In this document: piece after piece, positions 1 through 8,596 of the stretch
How positions within the stretch are numbered: the stretch's first letter is position 1
Layout of the letters: every line of letters starts with the position of its first letter
From: Saccharospirillum sp. MSK14-1
GTDB lineage: Bacteria; Pseudomonadota; Gammaproteobacteria; Pseudomonadales; Natronospirillaceae
Length of the DNA stretch: 64,000 bases
Direction of reading: 5' to 3'
Assembly (NCBI RefSeq): GCF_003054965.1
Contig: NZ_MIES01000026.1
Coordinates: 496,001-560,000 of the forward strand
The notes under the pieces: generated by a model
Databases searched by the model: none
What the model was told of the DNA's origin: nothing
What the model saw: the letters and a program-made list of their open reading frames with translations, nothing else
Program-made: the position numbers and the translations under genes

Positions 1-4
1 GCTC

Positions 5-442
5 ATGGTCACATTGTTTCATCAGGTCGATATCGACGCGCCCGCTGCCCGCATCTGGGAGCAACTGACGACCCGAACCGGATTGCAATCCTGGTGGTCG
101 GGTACTGTCAGCATTGCCGGTGGCGATAGCTGGCGCTTCACCAGCAGCGACCTGGAAGCGCCGATTACGGTGCGAGTGGTAGAAGAAGAGCCCGACCTGC
201 GACTGGAATGGCTGTGTGTGCAAGGTGCGCCGGACTGGGAAAACACGCTGATCCTGTGGACGCTAAAGCGTGCCAAACAAGGGTTCAGTGTTTGCCTGGA
301 ACACCGCGATTGGCGTCTCGATGAAGCCAGCCTGGCAGCCGAAAACACCCGCTGGGGAGAGCGACTGATCAAACTGCGCGCCAACTGCCACCACAACGAC
401 GAACTGCCTCACAACGACGATGATCTGAGCGTCTGGACTTAA
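5..442 (+). CDS. SRPBCC (START/AHSA1-like) family protein
   Basis: A 145-residue protein with the SRPBCC ligand-binding fold pattern: an N-terminal strand with IDAPAARIWEQLT, then a GLQSWWSG segment typical of AHSA1/polyketide-cyclase-like proteins, and a C-terminal helix. The family binds hydrophobic ligands or acts as a co-chaperone, and no ligand can be read from this sequence. It has no signal peptide, so it is probably cytoplasmic. The gene ends 34 bases before rmuC and could be co-transcribed with it. The start lies 5 bases from the window edge, so a slightly earlier start cannot be excluded. Confidence 0.7.
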   Translation: MVTLFHQVDIDAPAARIWEQLTTRTGLQSWWSGTVSIAGGDSWRFTSSDLEAPITVRVVEEEPDLRLEWLCVQGAPDWENTLILWTLKRAKQGFSVCLEHRDWRLDEASLAAENTRWGERLIKLRANCHHNDELPHNDDDLSVWT

Positions 443-476
443 GCGTCCCGCTCAGCTTCGCAGGAGAACCCGGAAT

Positions 477-1862
477 ATGACTGGCTCGGTGTTAACCGAA
501 CTGTGGACCTCGCTGTTACTGTCGGCGTTGGTCGGTGCTGCCCTGGCGGGCGGCGGTATGGCGATCGTGCGTCAACGTCTGCTGAAAGCGTTACAGCAAC
601 AGCAAAGCGACTTGCAACAGGCGCGTTTCGAAACCCAGATGGCGGAGCGTCAGCGTGGCGATACCCAGGCCGAGCTGGACGCCAGCCGGGCGCGATTGCA
701 GCAGCTGGAATCGTCGCTAAACGACAGCAACAACCAGATGGCGCGACTGGAAACTCAGCATCGAGCCGATGCGCGTCACTATGAAGAACAGATTCAATTG
801 CTCAAAGAAAACAAAGAGCAGTTGAAGCAGGAATTTTCCAATTTGGCGAATGAGATTTTCGACCACAAAGGCAAACGTTTTGCCGAACAAAGTCAGGAAA
901 ATCTCAATGCGTTGCTAAAGCCATTTCGTGAGCAGGTGGAGCAATTCCGAAAGCGCGTTGATGACATTCATACCCAGGACACTCAGGGTCGCGCCGAGCT
1001 GAAAACCCAGCTCGATTCGCTGAAAGAAATGAACAATCAGTTGAATCAGCAGGCCGGCGATTTAACCCGGGCGTTACGCGGTGATAAAAAATTGCAGGGT
1101 AACTGGGGTGAGTTGCAAGTCGAACGTATTTTGGAAAGTGCCGGTTTGCAGCGCGGTCGAGAGTTTGAACGCGAAGCTAATTTTAAAGACGAAGACGGCC
1201 AGAACCGACGTCCGGATTTCATTGTTTATTTACCCGATGGCAAACACCTGATCATCGATTCAAAAGTGTCGCTGAACGATTATCAGCAGTACATTAGCGC
1301 CGAAGACGATCTGGAACGTGACGCGGCTTTGAAGCGCCACATCGGATCGGTTCGTCAGCACATTCGCTCGTTAAGCGATAAAGATTATCCGCATTTGGAA
1401 GGCATGAAGGCGCCGGATTTTGTATTGATGTTTATGCCGGTGGAGCCTGCTTTTATCGCGGCATTCCAGGCAGACCCGCAGCTGTTTAACGATGGCTTTG
1501 AACGCAACATTGTGGTGGTAACGCCAACCACCTTGCTGGCAACGCTGCGCACCGTCGCCAACCTCTGGACGCTGGAGCGGCAAAACGATAACGCCAAAAA
1601 ACTCTTCGATCAGGCGGGCAAGGTGTACGACAAACTGCGCATCTTTGCCGAGAAGATGGAGAAATTGGGCAATCAGTTAGGCACCGCACAACGCACTTAC
1701 GATGACGCCTGGAGTTCGTTGCGCGATGGTCGAGGTTCACTGGTGCGGCAGGTGGAAGTGTTGGAAGAGTTGGGCGCATCGGTGCGGCGTAAATTGCCGG
1801 AATCGGTTGCCACCGGTTTGGGCTCAGATGACGCAGACAGTGCTTCTGTGGATACCGACTGA
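477..1862 (+). CDS. rmuC: RmuC family DNA recombination protein
   Basis: A 461-residue protein, the usual RmuC length. It has one N-terminal transmembrane segment (about residues 8-28), a long coiled coil (about 30-200, rich in Q, E, R and L), then the RmuC domain with GNWGELQVERILE, RPDFIVYLPDGKHLIIDSKV and FMPVEPAFIAA. This domain belongs to the PD-(D/E)XK nuclease-like group, and the D..IIDSK segment fits that core. RmuC limits rearrangements at inverted repeats in E. coli, although its biochemical activity is poorly defined. The ATG follows a GGAGAA Shine-Dalgarno sequence. The gene converges with the SRPBCC gene that follows. Confidence 0.93.
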   Translation: MTGSVLTELWTSLLLSALVGAALAGGGMAIVRQRLLKALQQQQSDLQQARFETQMAERQRGDTQAELDASRARLQQLESSLNDSNNQMARLETQHRADARHYEEQIQLLKENKEQLKQEFSNLANEIFDHKGKRFAEQSQENLNALLKPFREQVEQFRKRVDDIHTQDTQGRAELKTQLDSLKEMNNQLNQQAGDLTRALRGDKKLQGNWGELQVERILESAGLQRGREFEREANFKDEDGQNRRPDFIVYLPDGKHLIIDSKVSLNDYQQYISAEDDLERDAALKRHIGSVRQHIRSLSDKDYPHLEGMKAPDFVLMFMPVEPAFIAAFQADPQLFNDGFERNIVVVTPTTLLATLRTVANLWTLERQNDNAKKLFDQAGKVYDKLRIFAEKMEKLGNQLGTAQRTYDDAWSSLRDGRGSLVRQVEVLEELGASVRRKLPESVATGLGSDDADSASVDTD

Positions 1863-1883
1863 TACAGGAATGGCTCGGCGGTT

Positions 1884-2330
1884 TTAGCGCTCGTCCGGGC
1901 TTCTGCTTTCCACAAATTTTTTAAAGCGTCGCATTGTTTTCAGCGATTCTTTGCGGAAAGCACCGGGTAAAAACCACGTCATCAGTTTCATCCAGCCAGT
2001 GCCGATGAATTCATTGTCGGCATGCCAGCGTGTTGAGCCGCCTAAGTCTTCGAAACGATTAACCATCTGATTGCTCATGCCGGAGGTCTCAAAACGCATG
2101 GCGATGCGTTCTGGCAAGTGACGCTCGAGCACGGTTTCGATCATTTCCATCTCCCGTTTGCCCATGCGGTATACCAGTCGCACCTGGCTGTCGGGTTGAC
2201 CGGGAATACCGGCAATGGGCTCCAGTTCAATCAGATCGGGCTGCCAGGTGGGCAGATGGTCGGGGTTATCAAACAGCTCGACGACTTCGTCCCGAGGCCG
2301 TTTGATGTCCACGTGTACGCTGTATTTCAT
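1884..2330 (-). CDS. SRPBCC family protein
   Basis: A 148-residue protein with SRPBCC/polyketide-cyclase-like features: N-terminal MKYSVHVDIKRPRDEVVELFDNPDHLPTWQ in which the helix after strand 1 ends in a Trp, central beta strands, and a long C-terminal helix (LKTMRRFKKFVESR). It is not closely similar to the SRPBCC protein at 5-442. It converges with rmuC with only 21 bases between stops. The ligand is unknown and the protein is probably cytoplasmic. Confidence 0.72.
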   Translation of the reverse strand: MKYSVHVDIKRPRDEVVELFDNPDHLPTWQPDLIELEPIAGIPGQPDSQVRLVYRMGKREMEMIETVLERHLPERIAMRFETSGMSNQMVNRFEDLGGSTRWHADNEFIGTGWMKLMTWFLPGAFRKESLKTMRRFKKFVESRSPDER

Positions 2331-2453
2331 GACGCAACTCCTGCCTGTTCACCCGACAGTCGCCAGCTTAGGCGGCCAATCGAATGTTGTCGATGCGGCT
2401 GACAAATAGCTACCAATGGATACACTAGCCACTCACTCCCATTAAGTCGTCTT

Positions 2454-3227
2454 ATGTCTGATCTCAGTCTGGTGCAGCTTGGTCTGATCGCTTTGGTGTT
2501 TGTCTGGAGCGGTTTTGTCCGTTCTGGTCTGGGTTTTGGCGGGGCGGCATTGTCGTTGCCGTTCCTGTTATTAATCGCCGACAGGCCGGTCGTGTTTCTG
2601 CCGATCATCGGCATTCATTTGCTGGTGTTTTCGTCGTTGACGGTCTGGCAAAGTCATCGTCAATCGCGAGCATCTGACCAGACTGACGGCGGCACAGTCG
2701 ATTGGCACTATTTGGGTAAGTTACTGGCGCTGCTGCTGATCCCTAAACTGATCGGGGTTTTTGGCTTGCTGACGCTGCCCGATGCTGTGATGAGTGGCAT
2801 TATTTTTGTCATCGTTGGCAGCTATTCGATCAGCTACATCCTGAATAAACCCTTCCAAAGCAATTCCAAAGCGCTGGAAATTGTGTTCATTATTCTCGGT
2901 GGCTATATCAGTGGCGCATCGCTGGTCGGCGCGCCGTTATTGATTGCCGTAGCGGCACAGCATGTCGCGCGCCATCAGTTGCGCGATACGCTTTTTGCGC
3001 TTTGGTTTGTGCTGGTGTGTATCAAGCTGGGTGCGTTTGTAGCCTTTGATGTCGACCTGCAATTACTGGCGGCATTGTATTTGTTGCCCGCTGCAGCCTT
3101 AGGGCATGTTCTAGGGTTGCGTTTCCACTCCTTGCTCCAACGCGCTGACTCACGTCAGTTCTACCGCGGGCTGGGCTGGGTGTTGCTGATCACCAGCTCT
3201 GTCGGGGTGGTGCAGGTTCTGCTTTGA
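2454..3227 (+). CDS. TSUP (TauE/SafE) family membrane transporter
   Basis: A 257-residue very hydrophobic protein with about eight membrane segments and the internal two-fold repeat of the TauE/SafE (TSUP) family. The first repeat starts with GFVRSGLGFGGAALSLPFL, and the second has GGYISGASLVGAPLLI. Members export or import sulfite, sulfoacetate, taurine-derived anions or other organosulfur compounds across the inner membrane. Neighbouring genes do not show the substrate. It converges with pobA across a strong hairpin region at 3255-3319. Confidence 0.82.
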   Translation: MSDLSLVQLGLIALVFVWSGFVRSGLGFGGAALSLPFLLLIADRPVVFLPIIGIHLLVFSSLTVWQSHRQSRASDQTDGGTVDWHYLGKLLALLLIPKLIGVFGLLTLPDAVMSGIIFVIVGSYSISYILNKPFQSNSKALEIVFIILGGYISGASLVGAPLLIAVAAQHVARHQLRDTLFALWFVLVCIKLGAFVAFDVDLQLLAALYLLPAAALGHVLGLRFHSLLQRADSRQFYRGLGWVLLITSSVGVVQVLL

Positions 3228-3254
3228 TTGGGTTGTAAAATCCGTGGCCGGTCA

Positions 3255-3319
3255 TAAAACCCTGACAGAGTGACGTTAAGTCACTCTGTCTATCCGTCTT
3301 CGACGGATACCGGGTTTTA
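3255..3319. terminator. Nested hairpins forming a bidirectional terminator region
   Basis: Two perfect hairpins stand side by side: an 11-bp stem with a 5-base loop (3264-3274 / 3280-3290) and an 8-bp stem with loop TTC (3291-3298 / 3302-3309). An outer 8-bp complement, TAAAACCC (3255-3262) with GGGTTTTA (3312-3319), encloses both, so the RNA could form a three-way junction. It lies between two convergent genes and includes the pobA stop codon. Shared termination is the simplest role. Confidence 0.65.
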
Positions 3320-4510
3320 CCCCCAGTCCTCAATCGGGAAACCGCCGTATTGTTCGCCCAGCCAGGCGAGGCCGGCTTCGGACTCGGCGATGCTGTCGAG
3401 TTCGGCTTCCTGGGCGCGGGTTTCGAACGGCAGTTGATCCGGGAAGACGTGCAGCAGGCCTGTCAGCCACCAGCTGAAGCGTTCGGTTTTCCACACCCGC
3501 GCCAGCGCCACTTCGGAATACCGATCCAGCAGGCTGTCGTTGTTTTCCTTGAAGTGCGTGGTTAGCGCGCGCCACAGGTAATAGACGTCACTGGCGGCCA
3601 GGTTCAGACCTTTGGCGCCAGTTGGTGGCACGATGTGAGCGGCGTCACCGGCCAGAAACAGATTGCCGAAGCGCATCGGCTCGGAGACGAATGAACGCAG
3701 GGGTGCGATGGACTTTTCAATCGACGGTCCGGTGACGATCTGCTTGGCAATGTCGGGCGGAAAGCGCTGGGTCAGTTCGTCCCAGAAACGGTCGTCCGAC
3801 CAGTTTTCTACTTTGTCGTCCATAGAGCACTGAACGTAGTAACGGCTCAGCATTGGGCTGCGTTGCGACGCCAGTGCAAAGCCGCGCTCGTGCTGTACGT
3901 ACCAAAGGTCTTCGAGCGGCGGGGTTTCTGACATCACGCCCAGCCAGCCGAACGGATACACCTTCTCGAAGGTTTTCTGAACCGACTCAGGAATGGAGCG
4001 ACGCGATACACCATGGAAACCATCACAGCCAGCGATGAAATCGCAGTCGATGCGGTGTTGTTCGCCGTCTTTGCTGAAGGTGACGTAAGACGATTGATCG
4101 GTCAGCTCGTGCAGTACCACGTCTTCGGCTTCATGCCAGACCTGACCACCGATGTTGTCCATTTCGGCGTAGAGGTCTTCGGTGATGTACGTCTGGCCGT
4201 AGGCCATCAGCTTGCGCTTGGAGTACTTGAAGGAATCGATCATCAGGTGGCGCTCGCCCTTCCAGGCGACGCGGGTGCCGTCGTGGGCGTGACCTTGCTT
4301 ATCCATGCGTTCGCTGACGCCGGCTCGGCGCAGCAGTTCCACCGCGCTCCATTCGAGAATGCCAGCGCGGATACGCTCTAACACGTGCGCCCGGGTGGCG
4401 CGTTCGATAACGATGGAATCGATGCCTTCGCGGTACAACAGGATGGACAGCAGCATGCCGGCTGGCCCGCCGCCGATGATGGCGACCTGAGTCTTTTGAG
4501 TCTGGCTCAT
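3317..4510 (-). CDS. pobA: 4-hydroxybenzoate 3-monooxygenase
   Basis: A 397-residue flavoprotein hydroxylase that converts 4-hydroxybenzoate to protocatechuate with NAD(P)H and O2. Features seen: the Rossmann motif GGGPAG at residues 13-18, the DG motif in CDGFHGVSR, and the GD motif in GDAAHIVPPTGAKGLNLAASD, all typical of class A FAD monooxygenases. Length and sequence match PobA (about 390 residues). The product feeds the meta-cleavage genes in this window (ligAB, ligC, ligI, ligJ, ligK). It is transcribed divergently from a LysR gene across 138 bases that contain an inverted repeat (4604-4625), so that regulator probably controls it. A GGAGG-type site precedes the ATG. Confidence 0.96.
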   Translation of the reverse strand: MSQTQKTQVAIIGGGPAGMLLSILLYREGIDSIVIERATRAHVLERIRAGILEWSAVELLRRAGVSERMDKQGHAHDGTRVAWKGERHLMIDSFKYSKRKLMAYGQTYITEDLYAEMDNIGGQVWHEAEDVVLHELTDQSSYVTFSKDGEQHRIDCDFIAGCDGFHGVSRRSIPESVQKTFEKVYPFGWLGVMSETPPLEDLWYVQHERGFALASQRSPMLSRYYVQCSMDDKVENWSDDRFWDELTQRFPPDIAKQIVTGPSIEKSIAPLRSFVSEPMRFGNLFLAGDAAHIVPPTGAKGLNLAASDVYYLWRALTTHFKENNDSLLDRYSEVALARVWKTERFSWWLTGLLHVFPDQLPFETRAQEAELDSIAESEAGLAWLGEQYGGFPIEDWG

Positions 4511-4603
4511 GCATTACCTCCGCTGGTGATTGTTGTTGTCAGTCTGGTACAAGCCGTTATCGAAGCAAAGTACCACCACCCACCCTATTGCTGTAGATGA
4601 TAA

Positions 4604-4631
4604 ATTGGTTAGCATGATAACTAATGGTTAT
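4604..4631. promoter_or_regulatory. Probable LysR binding site between pobA and its regulator
   Basis: ATTGGTTA (4604-4611) and TAACTAAT (4618-4625) form an imperfect inverted repeat (7 of 8 positions) around a 6-base centre. A second perfect repeat, ATAAC (4617-4621) with GTTAT (4627-4631), overlaps it. Overlapping dyads of this size next to a divergent LysR gene are the classic arrangement of LysR recognition and activation sites. The role is inferred. Confidence 0.5.
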
Positions 4632-4648
4632 AGAGTAATGGAGCACCC

Positions 4649-5545
4649 ATGAAGCTCGATCTGATTGAAGCCTTTATGGCGACGCTGCACAGCGGCAGCA
4701 TTCGTGCCGCCGCCAAGGCGTTGCATCAGTCACAGCCGGGGGTGTCGAAAAAGCTGCGTCAACTGGAAGCCGAGCTGGGCGTGCCGCTGATTACCCGGTC
4801 GCAAAAGGGCATTGATCTGACGCGGTATGGCGAGGCGTTTGCCGTGCGTGCCCGGGCGATTCTCAATGAAACCGATCGCGCTCTGGATGAAATGAAACAA
4901 TTGCGCGGTGAGTTGGAAGGGGCGGTGCGCATCGTGTTGGCGCCATCGTCGTGTGTCGATCTGGTGCCGCAGGCGGTGCGCCTGTTCCAGCGCGATTGCC
5001 CGCAGGTGCGCCTGGATATCTACGAAGGCTTGCAAGCCTTGGCGATTGATCAACTGCGCGCCGGTCATATCGATTTTGCCGTCTGCCCGCTGTGGGAGCC
5101 GTTGTCGGAATCGGAGTTTATAGTCGAGGAAATCGAGCGGATGCGGATGGCGGTGGTGACCAGTGTGACCAGCCGCTATCGCGAGTCCACCCGTTTGGCG
5201 CAGCTTGATCCGGCGGACTGGGTGCATGTGGGTGCCGGTGCCAACATCAGCCCTCTGGTGGTGAAGATTTTCGAACGAGCCGGACTCGCCGCACCGCAGC
5301 CACGCATGGAGTGTTACTCAATGACCTCGACGCTGGCGCTGCTGGTGCATTCCGAAGCGGTAGCGTTGCTGCCAGCCAAACTGGCGCAGCAGCCGCAGTA
5401 CCGCGATTTACTGGTGGAGGTGCCGGTGCGCGACACCATCCCCGACTATCCGCTGTACATCATTCACCGTCGCGAAAGCCCGCTAACACCCGCCAGCCGG
5501 GTATTAGCGTCGACCTTCGCTCGGGTTGCTGGCGCCAAGCACTGA
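4649..5545 (+). CDS. LysR-type regulator divergent from pobA
   Basis: A 298-residue LysR-type regulator. The winged HTH spans about residues 1-60, with LHSGSIRAAAKALHQSQPGVSKKLRQLEAELGVPLITRSQKGIDLT typical of the family. A type 2 periplasmic-binding-like effector domain follows at about 90-295. The usual ATG has GGAG 6-7 bases upstream. Being divergent from pobA, it most likely senses 4-hydroxybenzoate or a related aromatic acid and controls pobA and itself. That is inference from position. Some other bacteria regulate pobA with AraC- or IclR-type PobR proteins, so I do not assign the symbol. Confidence 0.85.
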   Translation: MKLDLIEAFMATLHSGSIRAAAKALHQSQPGVSKKLRQLEAELGVPLITRSQKGIDLTRYGEAFAVRARAILNETDRALDEMKQLRGELEGAVRIVLAPSSCVDLVPQAVRLFQRDCPQVRLDIYEGLQALAIDQLRAGHIDFAVCPLWEPLSESEFIVEEIERMRMAVVTSVTSRYRESTRLAQLDPADWVHVGAGANISPLVVKIFERAGLAAPQPRMECYSMTSTLALLVHSEAVALLPAKLAQQPQYRDLLVEVPVRDTIPDYPLYIIHRRESPLTPASRVLASTFARVAGAKH

Positions 5546-5549
5546 GCGC

Positions 5550-6539
5550 TCAGTCGGTCTCGCTGAACATTTCCGTGTCGATTTCCGCCAGCGTCGCTTT
5601 GCCGTAGCGCGGACCACTGACGGTGTCTTTGTTGATCAACCGATCCAGCTCATCGACCACACTCTGGCTCAGCTTGACGTCCGCCGCTGCCAGGTTGTCT
5701 TTCATGTGCTGGATATGCGTGGTGCCGGGTATGGCCACAATGGACGGCGAACGGTGCAGCACCCAGGCCAGGGCCAGTTGCGCCACCGTCACTTGGTGTT
5801 CCGCCGCGAGCGTTTTCATCGGTTCCAGCAAAGCCAGGTTTTTGGCGTAGTGCTCGGTGGTAAAGCGTGGCATCTGACGGCGGATATCGCCTTCGGGCAG
5901 GCGCGAAGGATCAATCAATTTGGCGCCAAGATAGCCGCGCGCCAGTGGGCTGAAGGCGACAAAGGTGACGCCCATTTCTTCGCACGCTTTGATCACGGCA
6001 ATTTCCGCATTGCGCGTCCACAGCGAGTATTCGGTTTGTACTGCGGCAATGGGGTGAACGGCGTGCGCCTTGCGCAGAGTGTCAGCCGAGACTTCCGACA
6101 AACCCAGTTCGCGCACCTTACCTTCTTTAACCAGATCGGCCATGGCGCCGACGCTGTCTTCGATGGGCACGTTTTTATCCCAGCGATGCAGGTAATACAG
6201 GTCGATCACCTCGGTGTTCAGACGCTGCAGCGCGGCTTCGCAGGTTTCTTTAATCACGTCCGGGCGACCATCGATGGCGCGTTTGCCGTCTGGGCCTTTG
6301 AACATGCCGCATTTGCTGGCCAGATAGAACTCGTCACGACGATGCATGATACCGCGACCGAGCAGAGATTCGTTTTTACCAAAGCCATAGAGGGCGGCGG
6401 TATCGAGGTGGTCGTAGCCAGCATCCAGTGCTGCGTTGAGCAGTTTGATGCCGTCTTCCTCCGATGGACGCGGCCCATAGGCGTGCGAGAGGTTCATGCA
6501 ACCCAGGCCAATGGCGCGAGTGTCTTTCAATGTGTTCAT
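5550..6539 (-). CDS. Aldo/keto reductase
   Basis: A 329-residue NADPH-dependent aldo/keto reductase with the (beta/alpha)8 fold. The catalytic tetrad is visible as D in DHLDTAALYG, Y in the same motif, K in LASKCGM and H in YLHRWD. The nucleotide-binding end has AIPGTTHIQHMKDN, typical of the AKR11/AKR13-like group. The start has a strong GGAGGA site. It converges almost end-to-end with the LysR gene (4-base gap). The substrate is unknown; proximity to pobA hints at aromatic aldehydes, but this is not shown. Confidence 0.87.
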   Translation of the reverse strand: MNTLKDTRAIGLGCMNLSHAYGPRPSEEDGIKLLNAALDAGYDHLDTAALYGFGKNESLLGRGIMHRRDEFYLASKCGMFKGPDGKRAIDGRPDVIKETCEAALQRLNTEVIDLYYLHRWDKNVPIEDSVGAMADLVKEGKVRELGLSEVSADTLRKAHAVHPIAAVQTEYSLWTRNAEIAVIKACEEMGVTFVAFSPLARGYLGAKLIDPSRLPEGDIRRQMPRFTTEHYAKNLALLEPMKTLAAEHQVTVAQLALAWVLHRSPSIVAIPGTTHIQHMKDNLAAADVKLSQSVVDELDRLINKDTVSGPRYGKATLAEIDTEMFSETD

Positions 6540-6726
6540 GCGTTCCTCCGCGAACGTTTTGCCGTCGATAAGTAAAGCTGATAAAGACCCTCCAGTGTAG
6601 CGCCCACAGGCGTTGCATGTTTAGTACGCTGTGTTGCATGGGTGACGATGGTTGGGGAGACGCCACCCACCCTTGATGGCCGAAAACCGGTATGGTTAAA
6701 CGCTCTATCAGTGTGAGGAGTTGGTT

Positions 6727-7560
6727 ATGAAATGGGTGTCTTTTATGCATCGAGGTGAGGTCGGTTTTGGTGTGTTGGATACCTATGGCGTGCGCGATGC
6801 CCGTGCCTTGGCCCCGACGCTTAAAGCGCTGCTGCGCGGTGCTGGATTAGCGGGCGTGCAGCAATGGGATGATCTGCCGTTGATTCGCTTCGATGACATA
6901 ACCTATTTGCCGGTGATTCCTGATGCCGAAAAAATTTACTGCATTGGCATCAACTACGCGCGCCATATCGTCGAAACAGGCATGCCCAAACCGGAACATC
7001 CGATGATCTTTACTCGTTATGCTGACACCCAGGTTGGTCATGGTCAGCCGCTGATTATTCCTAAGGTATCGCATCGTTTTGATTACGAAGGTGAGCTGGC
7101 AGTAATCATTGGCAAAACAGCGCGCCATGTAACGGCCGACGAGGCTCTGGATTATATTGCCGGTTACAGTTGCTACAACGATGCATCGGTTCGTGACTGG
7201 CAGGTTCATACCTCGCAATTTACGCCAGGGAAGAACTTTCCCGGCAGCGGCGGATTCGGTCCGGCTTTGGTGACGACTGATGAGATTCCCGATCCATCGC
7301 AACTGCATTTAACGACCGAGCTCAATGGCGAGGTCATGCAAGAGACCGACGTCAGTGATCTGGTGTTTGATGTGCCGCATCTGATCGAATACATCAGTAC
7401 GTTCTCGCAACTCAACCCTGGCGATGTAATCGTCACCGGTACCCCAGGTGGTGCGGGCGCCTTTCGAAAGCCAAGAGTTTGGTTGAAGGCGGGCGATGAC
7501 GTTCGGGTAAGAATCAGTAAGGTCGGTGAGTTAACGAATTCAGTGATGCAGGAAAGTTGA
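6727..7560 (+). CDS. Fumarylacetoacetate hydrolase family protein
   Basis: A 277-residue FAH-family enzyme. The ATG at 6727 is preferred over an upstream TTG because a GTGAGGAG site ends six bases before it. Seen motifs: YCIGINYARHIVE, the metal-binding FDYEGELAVIIGK, GYSCYNDASVRDWQ and VIVTGTPGGAG. The family includes fumarylacetoacetate hydrolases, 2-oxohept-3-ene-1,7-dioate hydratase/isomerases, acylpyruvases and oxaloacetate decarboxylases. Close to pobA and the meta-cleavage genes, it could hydrolyse or decarboxylate an acidic ring-cleavage product, but the complete lig set nearby does not need it. The exact substrate is unknown. Confidence 0.83.
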   Translation: MKWVSFMHRGEVGFGVLDTYGVRDARALAPTLKALLRGAGLAGVQQWDDLPLIRFDDITYLPVIPDAEKIYCIGINYARHIVETGMPKPEHPMIFTRYADTQVGHGQPLIIPKVSHRFDYEGELAVIIGKTARHVTADEALDYIAGYSCYNDASVRDWQVHTSQFTPGKNFPGSGGFGPALVTTDEIPDPSQLHLTTELNGEVMQETDVSDLVFDVPHLIEYISTFSQLNPGDVIVTGTPGGAGAFRKPRVWLKAGDDVRVRISKVGELTNSVMQES

Positions 7561-7768
7561 TGGTTTTCAGCGAGCAAAGAACCGTCATCTAATTGGCATA
7601 TTTTCGGCAGGGCTCAATTATCTGGCGAGAAACCGTCAATAATTTTACAAGTTTTCCTATCAATAAAATTGAGTTCAATTAATGAGGTTTCTAGTGACCT
7701 GAATTTTATTTTTGGTGTCGCATCTGTCCGTAATTCCGGCAATGTTTTCTTTGTTTTGTGCACTCTTT

Positions 7769-7821
7769 TTGCGAATCTGTTTTGGAACGTTCTATAAAAG
7801 TCGATGGGATTATCCGACTTT
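7769..7821 (+). promoter_or_regulatory. Possible promoter with leader hairpin
   Basis: The 304-base gap 7561-7864 has no gene. Within it, TTGCGA and TATAAA lie 18 bases apart, a fair sigma-70 promoter for the barrel gene at 7865. The -10 box runs into an inverted repeat, AAAGTCG (7797-7803) with CGACTTT (7815-7821), which would sit at the start of the transcript. Nothing else stands out in the gap, which is A+T rich. Confidence 0.4.
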
Positions 7822-7864
7822 ATAGGCTTTAAAACGAATATGAATAGCCAAGAAGGATATCGAT

Positions 7865-8458
7865 ATGAAGAAAATATTTCTGCTGTCTGGCTGTGTTTTA
7901 TTAGCTGCTAATGCTTATGCACAATCTCCCATTCAGGAAGGAGATTTGGATTTTATCATTAAACCAATCGGTGAAAATGCTGTAGGTCTGCGTTATGCGA
8001 CATCGGACCAACTGGCTGTATATGGCGTATTAGATACCCTGTTTTTGCAGAACGACGATATGAAAGATTACGACACTTCTACGGATCGTTATGAAGCTCA
8101 TAGTAAGTCGAGGGACCCGAATTTGGCATTAAGAGCCGGTCTGCAATATTTTTTCATGGAAGGAGCTTATGTCAGTGGTAGCGCCGGTTTTTATAGCCGA
8201 ACAGACGCGACTGATTTTGAAACTGGAGCGTCAGAAGAAACAACGACATTCACTCTGTACGGTATTATTGATTTAGGGTTTGAACATGAGCTCAGTGAGC
8301 GCGTGGCAATACATGCTGAGTATGGTCTTGAAATCGGCAATCCTAAATTCGAATCGGTAGAAAAAGACGCTACTGGAGACCAGACGGACGGCTATCAAAC
8401 CGATCGGCTCTATATGGACAGTAATTTCACCTTTGGTTTGTCTTATACGCTTAATTGA
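7865..8458 (+). CDS. Small outer-membrane beta-barrel protein, hypothetical
   Basis: A 197-residue exported protein. The N-terminus MKKIFLLSGCVLLAANAYAQS is a signal peptide, with likely cleavage after AYA. The internal LLSGC resembles a lipobox but comes too early after the charged start to be convincing. The mature part alternates polar and aromatic/hydrophobic residues in about eight strands (for example LALRAGLQYFF, YVSGSAGFYSR, FTLYGIIDLGFEHEL) and ends in FTFGLSYTLN, as in small OmpA/OmpW-sized barrels. Ligand and role are unknown. It has its own probable promoter and AAGAAGGA ribosome site. It converges with ligJ. Confidence 0.65.
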   Translation: MKKIFLLSGCVLLAANAYAQSPIQEGDLDFIIKPIGENAVGLRYATSDQLAVYGVLDTLFLQNDDMKDYDTSTDRYEAHSKSRDPNLALRAGLQYFFMEGAYVSGSAGFYSRTDATDFETGASEETTTFTLYGIIDLGFEHELSERVAIHAEYGLEIGNPKFESVEKDATGDQTDGYQTDRLYMDSNFTFGLSYTLN

Positions 8459-8504
8459 GTCGCCTTTTTCTGAAAATAAAAACCGATTCGACACCGAGTC
8501 ATGT

Positions 8505-8529
8505 AAAAAAACCCGCCTCTAAGGCGGGT
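8505..8529 (-). terminator. Rho-independent terminator of the ligABJ operon
   Basis: ACCCGCCT and AGGCGGGT (within 8511-8529) form an 8-bp stem with a three-base loop. On the minus strand it is followed by a run of T (complement of AAAAAA at 8505-8510). This is a good terminator for ligJ coming from the right. It lacks the T-run for the plus strand. Confidence 0.8.
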
Positions 8530-8596
8530 AAAGCACAACACAAGATGGGATAGCTGGTGGGTAAACCGCGCCAGTTTGGCGCGGTAATCATGACGA

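Noticed and set aside
5526-6575. 349-codon open frame on the plus strand opposite the aldo/keto reductase
   Set aside because: It is the antisense shadow of a gene with all catalytic residues; its translation has no recognisable domain and no ribosome site.
7865-7940. Lipoprotein reading of the barrel gene (LLSGC at residues 6-10)
   Set aside because: The Cys lies too close to the N-terminus for a normal lipoprotein signal, and a better type I cleavage site follows AYA.
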